The notes: generated from the sequence alone by a model not told the origin. A stretch of DNA of 64,000 nt from Chrysemys picta bellii (GCF_011386835.1 NC_088800.1:11246572-11310571), one strand, 5' to 3'. Counted from the stretch's first letter, positions 20,931 through 33,487 are shown. A program made the numbers and translations.

Positions 20931-23900
20931 ACAGCAGTTTAATTTTGGACATACACTCCATGATTGACCTTGGCCTATCAATTCTTGTACTGTTTTAGCG
21001 TGTGCCTAGAAATGACAATGATAGATACACTTTAAAATTTGAAAAATTGAGCCTACATCTGATTTGAAAACATTTTAATTCTGACCCCAAGATTATTCAT
21101 ATTCAGTTGTGATTACAGTGCTTTTACATCCTTCTTTTAACTCCACCTATTATCCTTCTTTACAGTGAATGAAATGTAAATGATTCATTTACAACGAGGA
21201 CATGCTCTAGAGTGTTGTTCTGGATAATAAAATGCCAGAGAGGGCTAGATCATGCATTTCTTGGGAACCCCCAACTTCCAGTAATTGTGTGTAATGCAGG
21301 ACCAGACCCAGAAAAGTTGTGCTTTCAGTTCAAATTTTCCTGCACTATAATGACCCAACGGTAAGTGTTATCAGACAAAGAAAAAAAAGAGAGAACAGTT
21401 TTATAAGGACAATGATTAGGTTTCTATTTCTGGTTGGAACGTTTTCTCTAAGTGTTTCTTTTAGAGGAACTTAAAAAATAATAGGTCAACAATTACTAAC
21501 TCCACACTAAGAACTTACCTCCCCAATCATTGAGAATCATCCTATTTTTTCCCTGGAATCTCTGATCTAGTGAAAAAAAGTGTCGTTTTTCTTTAAAACA
21601 TTCTCTGCACGAAAAACAACTATAGTTAAAAAAAGACGGCTGAGGTTACATCGCAGAAGGGAAATAGAAACACCAAGAACTTTTTGAAGGTAATACACAG
21701 ATTCTGGGAAAGACTGATTAACATATAAAACAGAAACCACTTGAAATGTGTATATAGGACTCTTTTCCTCTACTGATGGAGGAAAGTTTTAAATCTACTC
21801 CTACTCTCCCACTCCTACAAAGAAGTTTTAGAAGGAGAAAAATATTGCTAGAGTTTGGGGTTGTTTTAATTCTTCAGGTAGTCTAAGTGTTCTTTCACAC
21901 AGTTAAAGGAACTGTTAATTCCAGTCATTGCATAGCTTCTTGATAGCTTCCTAACAGTGCAATTTAGTTTGTTTCTGTATCATGTAACTTAACTGCCCTC
22001 CACTGGATGTAAAAGGCAAATACAAGTTTTGTATTGAAATATATAAAAGCACAGCCCAGTTCTGTCTCTCTGCTGTACTGCAGCCCACAGGTTAGTATAA
22101 TCTGAGTTAATAATTCTGAGCAAACGAAGTAATCTGAAGAAAATTCTCTCTTGTTCTTCAGCAAAGTGATCGAAATGTCGACTTTCTGTTCCTTGCCATG
22201 CAGCCTCTCCGCCCTGTGTTCAATTCAGCAACCACTTTTCAAGGCCTTAGTTAAGGCCAGTTTCTCAGAAAGTCAGAGACAGCAATGATTGATGGAAGAA
22301 CAAGGTGACTAGCACCTTCTGACTGATATATTCTTAGCAGCAGCAGGAGATATTTTAGAGCTTTCATGAATCTTGCCCTTCTGCCCAATGGTTTTGGTGC
22401 GATGACTTTGAGAAATCTTTTGACTTGTTCATTACTAATTTAACAACCTGTCCAGACCCAAGCTGAGAGATTCTCCTGAAACAGTTGGTTATATCACTTA
22501 AACCCACTCAGGGAGCTGCCATTCAAAGCCCTGCTTATGCTTTTTAAGGATTCACTAGATAGCATGGAAGATGCCATATAGAAGAGAATCAACAGCACCT
22601 GAACTCATTTTTTTGGTAGGTACACAGGTTGATGAAGGATTTTTCAGCTATTCCCTGTCCCCCTTCCTCCCTCCACCCCCAGTATCTTTGTCACCTCTAA
22701 CTCTTGCTATGCATCCTGTCCCCAGGTTAGAATGCACGCCTTCCACATGATGCATTTTGGGTGGGCTTCCGCTCTGCGGGGCACAGAGTGAGCCTGCTTA
22801 GCCCTTCCAGTTGGTGGTTTCCTTTAGACACAGTGGCTCTGAACTGAAGACTGTCGTGTTCAATAAGGTTTAAGATCCCAGTTGCCTCAAGATTTAGCTT
22901 TTCGTTTCTGGTGCTGTCCTTGATGGCTCAGATACGCGACTCTTGTCCGATTGTCGCTCTCCATCAGAATCAGGGAGACGGCTAGTGGAACGTTGGGTAG
23001 AAATATCTGTACTGCAGTCCTTGAATCACAGGCAGCTGACACCTGGGTTTCCTGGTGTGAGGGCCAAACCTTTGCAGTTCTTGCTCAGGAAAAACCCAAC
23101 TGACTTCTAGGTTTATTTTGCCTGGATAAGGACTTCAGGATTTGACCTTTGGAACCATAAACCAAGTGCTAAATTGATTTAATTCCGATTTCAAATGAAA
23201 GGTTTTGCCTTGAGGAACAATGACTCTCAGAGCAATGTTGGATTTCGGGGTGGGAGGAGCGATACCTGTTTTCTGCTTTATTTTCAAGTAACTTCTGTCC
23301 TCATCAATTTTCTGTTGTCAATATTCAGAATCCACATTCTAACTACACTAATGAAAACAATGCTCAATTATTTGTGTGTATGTGGAGGGGGGTCTATGAG
23401 TCTTTCCTTCCCCCCCCACGCTACAGTCTGCAAACAGCATTCACCTTAACTTCATGACTTTTTTTTTTTTTTTTTTTTTTTGGTAATTTATGGAGCATTA
23501 CATATTGTGAGGCCATAATGCCAGCTGATGTAATGTGTAATAAATTTGAAATAACCAAACATTTATCATTTATTTTTCTCCTGATTTGACAACATGGAAC
23601 ATAAATTTAAAAGAAAGTTGCTTTAAAAGACAAAAAGCAAAGCATAAGAAAAAGAAAAGAAAGAGAGAAAGAGAATGTTCTAGATGCCATAAATAAATCT
23701 GTCCAATTAATAACCTATCTGGACATTTCCCCCGTTCACGACTGTGGTACTTCCATGTTAAAACATCTCGTTATTGAACAGTGCATCAAAGCAGGCAAAG
23801 AAATATTAGGGAATGTCACAAACGATAGCCCCAAACTGTATGTTTATGAAGAGTGTGCACCTGAGTTACTGGGCTGGCAAAGGCTGCTGCCACAGACTTA

Positions 23901-24311
23901 ATTCCTGAACATCCTGGTGAGAGAGCCCTGCCAGCAACATACGCCTCTCATCAGATGGTCAGAGAGCAGCAACAGTTTGGGTTGAAGGCACAGCTGTTTG
24001 CTGTTCTTTGCTGGAGAAAACCTACTGAGTCATGACAGTCAGTGGGTCAAAAATCAATAACATAGAAAGAAAATTTTCCACGGTAACAATTATTCCCTCT
24101 TATACCAAGGACTAATGGAAGAGATATACTTTATAATAAGGATCGCTTTCCAACAGGAATCTAATCTTAGTACTATCATGTAATTGCTACATTACAATAA
24201 GTATATATATTATATTGTAAAACATGGTAGAAGACCACTTGCGTGGTCATGAGAACCAGCCCATAAACTGCTATATTTCAAAAGCCACATGATCAGTTTG
24301 AGAAGCGAGAA
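20931..24311. other. Long AT-rich unique-looking stretch
   Basis: No transposon or exon recognised over 3.4 kb, one of the longest repeat-poor stretches in the window. A T tract of about 23 bases lies at 23459-23481. A purine-rich tract is at about 23630-23675. Such a repeat-poor block would be a place to look for conserved non-coding elements, which I cannot test here. Confidence 0.4.
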
Positions 24312-24381
24312 CCTCAGCTGGTGTAAATTGTCATCGTTCCGTACACTTCAGTTGAACGACGACAATTTACTCAAGCTGAGG
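24312..24381. mobile_element. 70-bp palindromic MITE-like hairpin
   Basis: The left arm (24312-24339, starting cctcagctggtgtaaattg) and right arm (24354-24381) are inverse repeats of 28 bp with three mismatches around a 14-nt loop. A second member of the same family is at 30951-31030. Confidence 0.75.
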
Positions 24382-25903
24382 ATCTGACCCCAAACTCTTT
24401 GGTGCTAGTTTGAATTTGCAACCTTTTTTCCACCGATGATAGTTTCTTACAGGTAATAAAAATTAGTCCAATCATGGAGTACAAACGTTACAATAGGACG
24501 GTTGCCGGGAATGCATTACCCATAAGATGATCAGAGTCTAAGGCAGCTGAGTGGCCTCTTTCCGGCTTTCCAATCGCAAGACTGTTCTGTGTATTTTATA
24601 TATATTCAACAAAGAAAAAAAGGGTTCTGAAGCAGAAGGGTGAACTTACCCTTTAAGCTCTTGGTGTCTGTTTCTGTGCTTTTTGATTAAAGTTTACACC
24701 AGAAACTCAAATAGAAAAAAAAATCCATACGAACAATTCCCATCAGAAATGATGTAAAGTTCAATGTCTTGTCTCTGGCAAGAGATGAACTCAATTTTCA
24801 CAAGCAAGACAAGTTACAGTTGCAATATAGTGTCTGATGCAATCACTGCAGTTGTGTATAACAGGGACATCTACTGGCAGAGAGAACAGAGCTAGGCCTT
24901 TAATTTACTGAGAGAAAGGGTTCTGTCATTGCATTAAAGATCATCGGTTTCAATTACAGCAGAGGGGTGTTACTAAATTTGATGAGACATATACGTGTAT
25001 ATGAGAGACTGACCCATCCTGAGGGTTCAATTAGGCCTCTACATGGTACAACATGGGCTTAGATGCACTGCCTGAGCAGTATTGGCCGGAGTTATTATTC
25101 CTGATGCATAAGCACTATTGCTTCTGAAGGTTAGGAGGGAGAATGGTGAGGACTGGTCTTGAAACACATTTTATAAAGGTATTCCAGGTACTCTCTGTAG
25201 CCCTCTTGGACTGATGCAGCCAAGTCCACAGAGAAAGGAAACCATGGCCACGTATTTCACCCACCTCAACATACCCCCTCTGGGGTCACTAGTGGTGCAG
25301 GCAGATAAGCTGGTCCCCTGTGCCCCTATGCCCTTGTACACCCCATGCGACCAGCTAAATCATGCAGGAAGTAGGAGTTCCCCCTGCACCCTCTCCTCCC
25401 TTTAGCACAGCCATGCAAAGGATCGCATGTTTGATCCCTAATGGGTACACGACTGAGCGTAGACAAAGAATAGACTCAATCTATTCAAACCAGTAAGAAC
25501 TGTCCCCACCCTGAAACTGTAAATAAATGTCCTTACAGCTCTGGGCCAGCATGGGAAACAGAATTCCTGAAAGGCTTTGGGGCCAGGTTTGATTCAGGTT
25601 GGCTAATCACTGAGAAATTTGAATTTATCTCTGCTTCTGAGGGTGGAAATCCGGCTTCCTGTTTCTATGATCCATTCAGGAGCTGACGGTCTTCCCCCAT
25701 GTCTGTTTTGCCCACCACCTTCAGCTTCTCAGTTAACATCACTGACCATTTATTCTTAGTACTCGAGTCCTATTTTCAAACTTAAGACACTGACTTAATT
25801 TCAAAATTAAGCAAAATGAGATTGTCCATCCCTAGTAGCCATCTAGCTAGTGTCTGTCAGAAAACACACAAGTCTCAGATATTTTAAGTAATAGCTCTTA
25901 AAA
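24382..25903. other. Unclassified DNA
   Basis: No feature recognised. Confidence 0.4.
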
Positions 25904-25911
25904 GCCTAATC

Positions 25912-26247
25912 CAGGGGTCGGCAACGTTCGGCACGCGGCTCGCCAGGGTAAGCACCTTGGCGGGCCAGGTCAGTTTTATTTACCTGCTGACGCGGAAGGT
26001 TCAGCCGATCGCGGCCCCCACTGGCCGCGGTTTGCCATCCCGGGCCAATGGGGGCAACGAGAAGCAGTGCGGGCGAGCGATGTGCTAGCCGCGGCTTCCC
26101 GCTGCCCCCATTGGCCCAGGACAGTGAACCGCGGCCAGTGGGGGCCGCGATCGGCCGAACCTGCCGCGTCAGCAGGTAAATAAAACTGGCCAGGCCCAAC
26201 AGGGCACTTACCCTGGCGAGCCCCGTGCCGAACATTGCCGACCCCTG
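25912..26247. mobile_element. 336-bp hAT palindromic element, CAGGGGTCGGCAAC ends, perfect TSD
   Basis: The ends are caggggtcggcaacg and the inverse attgccgacccctg. The TSD gcctaatc is exact (25904-25911 and 26248-26255). The two halves are inverse copies: ggtaagcaccttggcggg with the inverse near 26200, and gcggcccccactggccgcgg with its inverse near 26120. GGCCAATGGG and CCCATTGGCC lie on either side of the centre. This is the best preserved complete copy with this terminus. Confidence 0.93.
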
Positions 26248-26255
26248 GCCTAATC

Positions 26256-28595
26256 AGTCACGGATCAAGCTATGCTCGTCTCTCTTAGTGCACATGCTGT
26301 CTGTTGATGTTGCTATGCCCCCTTGTTTCTGTCTAGCAGGTAGGTCTCCAGTGAGCAGCTTGTTCCTTGCTATTCTAACTTGTATTTGATCATATTCACA
26401 ACCAGATTAAAGTCAGACCCCTTACATACATGGATACAAGCCTCAGCATAGCTGGGTCTGCATCAGCTAGGGACTCCCCATCCACCATGGGAATTCCCCA
26501 AGGGCTGGAACTAGCTGTTTTAAGGCCCCTTTATACTTGTAGAGTTGGTATAAATGGGCCTTGAAGCAACTGTGAATCAAGCCTTCTGTCTGCAGCTGCT
26601 ACAAACTGGAGCCCCCTCTATTTAATGCTTCTGGTCTCTGCGTAAATAGAAGTGGGACCAACCTGCAATACTCCAAATCAGGTTTGGGCCTGGATTTCAA
26701 AACTGTCCAAAGATGCAGGGTGTTTGTATTCGGGGTTCTGTTTGATCCACAGAGAGAGGCCCTAACTGCAAAATATGGCTCTGGGTTCCAGTCCAGCTTT
26801 CTAAAACCCCATCCCCATGCAAAGGTTATGGGTGGTGGGTTTGGATTTTTTGAATGGCAACAGAAGCACTGGAGAAGCAAGATCAGCAGCCCCCTGAAGG
26901 CAAAAAGCAGGAGGTCACAAGTAATAAGCGGGGGTTCCAGTGAGATCACTTATGTCAAGAAGGAACTGCTACCTCCATGGCCCTCCCAGGAGGAGGGTTG
27001 GGAGTTCAAGAGGAGAGGGTAACTGGGGAGAGATAAGGGAAGTTTGGAAATGGAGAAACTGAGGTACGGGGTTAGGAAGAGTCTGTTCAACACTGAATGG
27101 TTGGAGGTTGCAATGAGAGGAAGAGAGGCAAGGTTGGGATGCTGGATTGGGAAGGAGAATTGGAAAGGGTCTGGGATGGTGGTGATTTTTGATGGGTGCA
27201 CAGCTGCCAAGATACCATTGTGACTGGCAACCTATAAATACCTCAGACAGACATGTAGATTAATCTAGGTCCGTTTCATCGTCATCCACCCCTGATCTGT
27301 AAGAATGTGTTTGCTGGTTCCTCTGTGGAATGAGAGTCTTTGGGTGTTTCTGAAGATAGCTACCAAAATTCCATAAGACCCTATCCCAGCAAGCAGCATT
27401 CTTTAAAGGGACAGTATTTCCAATGACTTTAGCACTTCAGAGACTAGAGACACCAGTGAGGGTTAGGCTTGCAAAAGAGATTAATAAATCCTTTAAAATG
27501 AAATATGTCATTTAAAATATTTCTGCTGTAGATCTATTGATTTTTCTCTCCATTTTTCATTCATTACTGCAGCACTGTTTGTTTATCATTTTACATGTTT
27601 ATTCCTTGTGTATTTCACTAGCATAGTATATGTGTCTGATATAAAGAAGCATGATATAAAGTCCCACAGTTATAACCAAGACACTGTGAAAAGACAGTCT
27701 TAAGAAACTGGACTGTACAGGTAGACGTGTCTATGAAACAAACGAGAAATCAGGGAGTTATAATATACTATGGTGGAGGAAAAAATAAATATGAGACATA
27801 ATTCAGTACGGAGAGACATTTGAGGATCATGCCTTGTGAAATAAATGTGATGCTCTTGAGAACAAGAGACCTCATTCGTGCCCAATATGTCTTGTGTACA
27901 GAACTAAACAATAATGTTCAAGGTAGCGAGTCATTGTAAGATCTCCCAGTTCATCTGAAGATTGTTTGATAGCAATAACAACAAACCTCTGGACAAATAG
28001 AGTGTCTTGTACAGGTAGGGCAGGGATACAGACTCAAATCAACAAGTACGTACAAATATATAGAGATTGCTATATAAAGTAGACGCATGATATGGGTCCT
28101 AGATATCTTACAGACTACCTTTCTTTCTGTGCTTTGTTCTAACAATTAAGATCAGCTGGGGAACTCAAGGTGACAATCTCTCGCTTTCTCCACATGAGAG
28201 ATAACAGACATAGACAAGCTAGACAGACAGTGTCTTAGTTTGTTTATCTGGGGTCAGGACATTCTCAGTGGCGAGCATTTGACTCTGGAATTTGCTCCTC
28301 ACCCTTATTTGATAGAGCTGAAGTGCGAAGAGTCATCAGATGCCACAAAAATATATATTTTTTTAAATCTCAAAACTGTTACCTTTCTGCAAAAAAGTTT
28401 TTAAGGGTGTTTGTTGTTGTTGTTGAAAAATTGCCATTTTTCATCTAAAAGAGTTTCTAACAAGATATGTTGGGCAGCTCTAATTAATATGCATACACAC
28501 ACTAATTTCATTGTCAAAAAGGTCCACTGTATCCTTGTGGATTTACATTTTTTTATGTGTAAAATTCCCTTTAAGATATTTTAATAATTTACTCG
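26256..28595. other. Mostly unclassified DNA
   Basis: A small inverted repeat lies at about 26522-26566 (aaggcccctttatac pairs with gtataaatgggcctt). Frames at 26599-27022 overlap on both strands without domains. Nothing else is recognised. Confidence 0.4.
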
Positions 28596-28875
28596 GGGCT
28601 TGTCGACACATGCAGTGCTGCAGCTGCACTGGTAGGGCTGCACTGCTGTAGCTCTTAGCAAAGACGCTACCTAGGCTAATGGGAGAGCGTCTTCCATCAG
28701 CATAGGTACTCCACCTCCCCGAGAGGTGGTAGCTATGACGACGAGAGAAGCCCTTCCATCCTCATAGCACTGTCTACACTGGGAGTTAGATCAGTATAAG
28801 TTTGTCACTCAGGGGTGTGGATTATACATAGTTGGTAGTGTAGACCAAGTCTGGAGTGTAGACTTATGTGTAGGC
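28596..28875. mobile_element. MITE-like repeat with 'gcttgtcgacac' end, left part
   Basis: It starts ggggcttgtcgacacatgcagtg and contains 'gctctacc'-like text such as 'gggagagcgtcttccatcagcatagg', 'ccacctccccgagaggtgg' (a small perfect palindrome) and 'gtctacactgggagttag'. The same phrases recur at 29460-29560 and 29630-29730. It is interrupted at 28876 by a hAT element and resumes at 29209. Confidence 0.65.
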
Positions 28876-29208
28876 CAGTGGTTCCCAAACTTGTTCCGCC
28901 GCTTGTTCAGGGAAAGCCCCTGGCGGGCCGGGCCGGTTTGTTTACCTGCCAGGTCCGCAGGTTCAGCCAATCGCGGCTCCCAGTGGCCGCAATTCGCTGC
29001 TCCAGGCCAATGGGAGTTGCTGGAAGTGGCGCAGGCTGAGGGACGTACTGGCCGCCGCTTCCAGCAGCTCCCATGGGCCTGGAGCAGCGAACCACAGCCA
29101 GTGGGAGCTGCGATCGGCCGGACCTGTGGATGCAGCAGGTAAACAAACCGGCCCAGCCCTCCAGGGGCTTTCCCTGCACAAGCGGCGGAACCAATTTGGG
29201 AACCACTG
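28876..29208. mobile_element. 333-bp hAT palindromic element, CAGTGGTTCCCAAAC ends
   Basis: The ends are cagtggttcccaaac and the inverse (a)tttgggaaccactg. Flanking 8-mers gtgtaggc (28868-28875) and gtgtagac (29209-29216) differ at one base. The core (cgggccggtttgtttacctgc, gccaatcgcggctcc, CCAAT boxes) is shared with the CAGGGGTCGGCAAC copies although the termini differ. It is inserted in the 'gtctacac' MITE. Confidence 0.92.
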
Positions 29209-29890
29209 GTGTAGACATAAGTTGGGAGTGTAGACCAAGCCTCAGCCACCACATACTATACAGTTTATTTCAGCTACCAACACAGCTGTCCTTAGATGCA
29301 GTTGAAGGGAAAAGGCACTTCACTGAGGCCTATTTTATACCTAAGCCAAAGGGTGACTTAGCTACCTCTCTCAGGGGTGTGAAAAATTCATATCCCTGAG
29401 AGATGTAGTTAAGCTGACCTAAGCCCTGGCATACGGACGACGGAAGAATTCTTGAGTCAGCCTAACTACTGCCTCTCAAGTGGGTGGATTTACTACAGTG
29501 ATGGAAAAGCCCTTCCATCTCCGGAGCAAGCGTATACGCTGCAGCCCTGCCACTGTAGAACATGTAGTGTACATGTAACCTAAAAAGAGAATTTCGCTGT
29601 GAGCTAACTACAGATGGCTCACACCATGTCTGCACTACAGAGCCAGCATAGCCCCCTAGTGTAGATGCAGTGCAAGCCAACAGGAGGAGTTCTTCTATCA
29701 GCCTAGTAATACCACCTCCCCAGACAATGTTAGCTAAGCCGACAGTGGCACTCTTGTATCAGCATAGTTGCACCTATGCTGTTGGTTTTATTGGCATACC
29801 TATGTCAGCTATCAGGTGTGATTTTTAATGCCTTGCTGACATAGCTATATGCCATCATAACTTTGTCGTACAGACCAGGCCTCGGGTGTG
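29209..29890. mobile_element. Cluster of diverged 'gtctacac' MITE-like copies
   Basis: The first part (to about 29245, ending gtgtagaccaagcctc) completes the interrupted element. Further diverged copies follow at about 29290-29585 and 29620-29885, each with 'gcataccta' / 'acagaccaggcctc' or 'cccttccatctccgg' type phrases. Within 29356-29402 'tctctcaggggtgtgaaaaattcatatccctgagaga' folds into a hairpin. No coding potential is seen. Confidence 0.6.
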
Positions 29891-30390
29891 CTGGCCAGAT
29901 GCTAATCTTAGGGCCAAATTCTCAGCACAGAATTCATTGAATTCAAAGAAAATACATTTATTTACACTAACTGAGAAACTGAGGTGAAATCCTGGCCTCA
30001 CTGAAGTCTATAAGAATTTTGCCATAGGCTTCAGTGGGCCAAAATTTCTCTCCAGCTTTTATGTTGTGAAACAACAGTTTATTGTGTGCTTTCCATGTAA
30101 CAGACTTTAATGGACTGTTTGTCCTTGTTCCCCTGCTCTAACCAACAGACCATACTGATATCTTGGGTTTCAGTATTTGTAACAACTGTTGGCAGAGGGT
30201 ATTTTGACCAATGTGAAACTGCCAAGTGTTTCCTTTCAGTAAATAAAATCTGAGGGAGCTGCACGCACACCTCCAAACCATTGACATTAGTCTAGAGTAT
30301 ACAGCAGGGCCCCAAGGCTGATATTTTAAGAGGTACGAAGAGGCAACGGTGCTACACCATTTCAATGTCCCTGCAGTGTTTGATGTAGAG
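29891..30390. other. Old repeat-like text and spacer
   Basis: 'ggccaaattctcagc' and 'ggcttcagtgggccaaaattt' (29910-30050) are typical of an old unclassified turtle and bird repeat. The remainder is unclassified. Confidence 0.35.
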
Positions 30391-30710
30391 CAGGGATCGG
30401 CAACCTTCGGCCTACCAGGGTAAGCCCCTTGGTGGGCTGGACCAGTTTGTTTACCTGCCGCGTCCACAGGTTCGGCCGATTGTGGCTCCCACTGGCTGCA
30501 GCTCACCGCTCCAGGCCAATGGGGGCTGCAGGAAGCGGCGCGGGCTGAGGGATGTGCTGGCTGTCACTTCCCGCAGCCCCCATCGGCCTGGAGCGGCAAA
30601 CTGCAGCCAGTGGGAGCCGCGATCGGCCGAACCTGCGGACGCGGCAGGTAACAAACCAGCCCGGCCCACCAGGGGGCTTACCCTGGCGGGCCGCGGGTTG
30701 CCAATCCCTG
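30391..30710. mobile_element. 320-bp hAT palindromic element, CAGGGATCGGCAACC ends
   Basis: The ends are cagggatcggcaacc and the inverse ggttgccaatccctg. Flanks atgtagag (30383-30390) and aaatagag (30711-30718) match at 6 of 8 positions. The interior carries the shared core with inverted 'ccactggctgcagctc' and 'gcagccagtggg' arms. Confidence 0.9.
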
Positions 30711-30950
30711 AAATAGAGGATTTGCATTGTACATAGACAGTGGCGTTGTCAGAAAACATTTAGAAGCCAAAGTATAGCTGAGTGGTAGCCTTAGCCGATG
30801 TAAATGCTCTGCATATCACTTTAAGACACAGTACATTGAAATTCCTTGGCACTCACAAATGTCTTCCTTGCAGAGGATGCGTAGAAGTGATACATATTAT
30901 AATATTGCCAACTCCAGCGATTTTATTGTAAGTCTTGCGATATTAGGGAT

Positions 30951-31030
30951 AGATCCTCTTAGCTGGTGTAAGTCATCATAGCTCAACTAAAGTCAATGGA
31001 GCTATGCCAATTTACATCAGCTGAGGATCT
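30951..31030. mobile_element. 80-bp palindromic MITE-like hairpin
   Basis: The left arm (30951-30984: agatcctc, ttagctggtgtaagtcatc) and right arm (30999-31030: gagctatgccaatttacatc, agctgaggatct) are inverse repeats with a 2-nt indel. It is the same family as 24312-24381 but ends in the fuller 'agatcctc'. Confidence 0.78.
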
Positions 31031-31499
31031 GCCTCTAAGTGTTTTATGTGAAGCCCCAACTGCTGGAGTCATGAGATTATCAGAGCATCTCAGCTGTCAT
31101 GTGTTTTGTTTTAAAATGTACATTTCTAACTCTCGTGATTGAGGAGAAAAGCTTTAAAACATGGCCTGAATGTAGCCAAAAGGCCCAAAGGAGATGAGGG
31201 AAGTAATAATTACCCCATTTTTTAAAAAAAATCTTCTATTATGTTTTGTTTTCTTAAATGCTTGGGATGGCAATATATTGATATTAGCTCATTTCTCAGT
31301 TGTATTCCATGTACATCAGTTTGCCACTCTTGTGATTGATGAACGAGCAGGGGTGTGTACATATGCACAAGAATATAGGGGGTAAAAAGCTTAGAACCAC
31401 TTTTGCCATCAGGCATTGCCCTTCTGCATCTTACCAGCAGCATGCAAAGAGAATTTTCGACATGAGCTTGGAGTAATTATAGACAATGCTTTGCACTTC

Positions 31500-31680
31500 T
31501 GTGGAGTTTTAGAGCCAAAGATCTTTAAACCCTTCACGTTTAATGAATCCTCACTACACACCTCTGAAACTGAGGCACAAAGGTGAAGTGACTTGCTTAC
31601 AGTTGCTCATAAAAGAGGAGAGAATAAAACCCAGGAGTCCTGACTCCCAGTCTACAACCCCTGGTCCTTTATATGTAAAG
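31500..31680 (-). mobile_element. MIR-like SINE
   Basis: 'cctctgaaactgaggcacaaaggtgaagtgacttgc' and 'aaaacccaggagtcctgactcccagtctac' are the reverse complement of MIR core and head. Confidence 0.72.
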
Positions 31681-32619
31681 GCATAATTACTTCATTAGAG
31701 ACTATTGGAGGAGTTTATTTGACTTAGAAAACACTCTAAGTGCTCAGATAACAGGTTATACCTGGAATTTAAAGGCTATTTGGACATTTGATTTCATGAT
31801 TCATTTAAAGTGATCTGAAATGTTGCTTTGATGCACCCACTTTGCATCCAATGACTGCACAGTGAGTGGAATTATATTCAGCATGTCACACTCCAGTGGA
31901 CAGAGACGGTTTGTAAAGGCTGATAAGCCTTGCTAGGGTTTGCAACTTTGTATGAACTTCAGAGATAAATGCTGCATTCATGAAATGCCAAATACTGTTG
32001 GAATGCTGGTTCAAGTGTGACAAAGATTAGGGTTAATGTATTGGCTTGTAGGTATGTTGTGCAGTAAATTACAGCCATTATATGCATACTTTTACTCTGA
32101 AAAATGTTTTATATCTAGCAATAATTCCTGTAGTACAGTAAGCAAGCATCTAATAGAGCTAATGGCTTGGATTTAAATTAATGAAGCTTGCATGATGTGG
32201 CTAGGATTCTATATGGCCATTTCTGGAAGTATTTGTCAATATTTACTTGAGATTTTTGCACACACTGCACCTGCTACTGCTAGGGTAGAGGGTTCACGGA
32301 CGCATCCGAAGAGGGATAACGAGTACAAAAAGTTTTAATCTCTAAATTTTAACAAAGAAATTACAATCCAGTTTATTGGCTAATTTACAAATTGCATACA
32401 GGACAGAGTTCTAGAAATTACATGCAATCACTAAAAACTAATGGTTTTGCAGATAAAAGGAAACTTGGATGATTATAAAGTGCTGGGTTTCTTTACATTT
32501 ATTTATTTGACTGAGCTGAATGAAAGTTTTGCTCTTGGTAATTAATAGTGGAATAATTGTGACTGGGAATGTGATGCATATTTGTTTGAGAGACAGTATT
32601 GTCTTGCACTTAGAATTGG
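31681..32619. other. AT-rich unclassified DNA
   Basis: No feature recognised. Confidence 0.4.
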
Positions 32620-32830
32620 GAATCTCAGGGACAAGATTCCTGGGTTCTATTCTTTGCTTCAATCACAGAATGATGTTAAGCAAGTCCTAAAGTCTCTGGA
32701 CCTCATCTTATGGAACTGTAAAATTGGGGCAATACCTACCTATTTTAAATGGGTATAATAAATGCTAATTAATGTTTGATTAAACACAAAGCTCTTTGGA
32801 CTATTTAAGATGAAACTAGGTTATTAATAA
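32620..32830 (+). mobile_element. MIR-like SINE
   Basis: 'cctgggttctattctttgc', 'aagcaagtcctaaagtctctggacctcatc', 'tggaactgtaaaattggggcaatacctacct' and 'aaagctctttggact' follow MIR order on the plus strand. The copy is diverged and its ends are approximate. Confidence 0.68.
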
Positions 32831-33190
32831 TCATTAATGTATTACTATTCTTAACATTTAACACAAACAAAAACACAACTTGACAATGGGATATGGAAGT
32901 TTCTAAGGAATTGGATCCAATCTGACCCAGGGAGATAATGATACCATCTAATGGGGGTTGAGTGGTCTACGTGAAATGAGCTGGTGGCACTCCTATTCCT
33001 TTACTTTAGGAAGCTGGGTGCATTGCAAAACCACTACCACAACTGGTACCAGTTGGCCCCATCAAAGGCTATTATCAGCAGAGAAGCAAAAGACTGAATG
33101 GGTCATGGGCCATGGAAATAGATCCAACTGGGTTAAAGTACATTATTATGGTGTAGAAGGATCTTGCACCACCGATGTCCATAATGTACC

Positions 33191-33479
33191 CAGGGCCGAC
33201 GCTTCCGCTAGGCGACCCTAGGTGGTCGCCTAGAGTGTCAGGATTTGGGGGGCGGCATTTTGCCACCCTGGGCGACAATTCGGCAGCGGGGGGTCTTTCT
33301 GCTCCAGATCTTCGGTGGAAATTTGGCGGCAGGTCCTTCACTCGCTCCGGGACCCACCGCCGAAGTGCCCCGAAGATGCAGAGCGGAAGGACCCCTGCTG
33401 CCGAAGACCCCAGGCCCCCTGAATGCTCAGAGGAGGAGCACTGCCGCCTAGGGCGGCAAAAACCCTGGCGCCACTCCTG
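33191..33479. mobile_element. 289-bp GC-rich nonautonomous element of the CAGGGSCGGCTC group
   Basis: It starts cagggccgacgcttccgc and ends ctggcgccactcctg. Subterminal 'ggggcggcattttgcc' and 'gggcggcaaaaac' match the elements at 17522 and 40182, and 'aatttggcggcaggtcc' is shared with 17154 and 40182. Flanks aatgtacc (33183-33190) and gacgtacc (33480-33487) match at 6 of 8. Open frames across it are composition effects. Confidence 0.78.
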
Positions 33480-33487
33480 GACGTACC

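Noticed and set aside
28809..29399. Several overlapping frames over 80 codons on both strands
   Set aside because: They are translations of the palindromic hAT element at 28876-29208; similar peptides recur at every copy (30451-30759, 50838-51258, 46198-46516).
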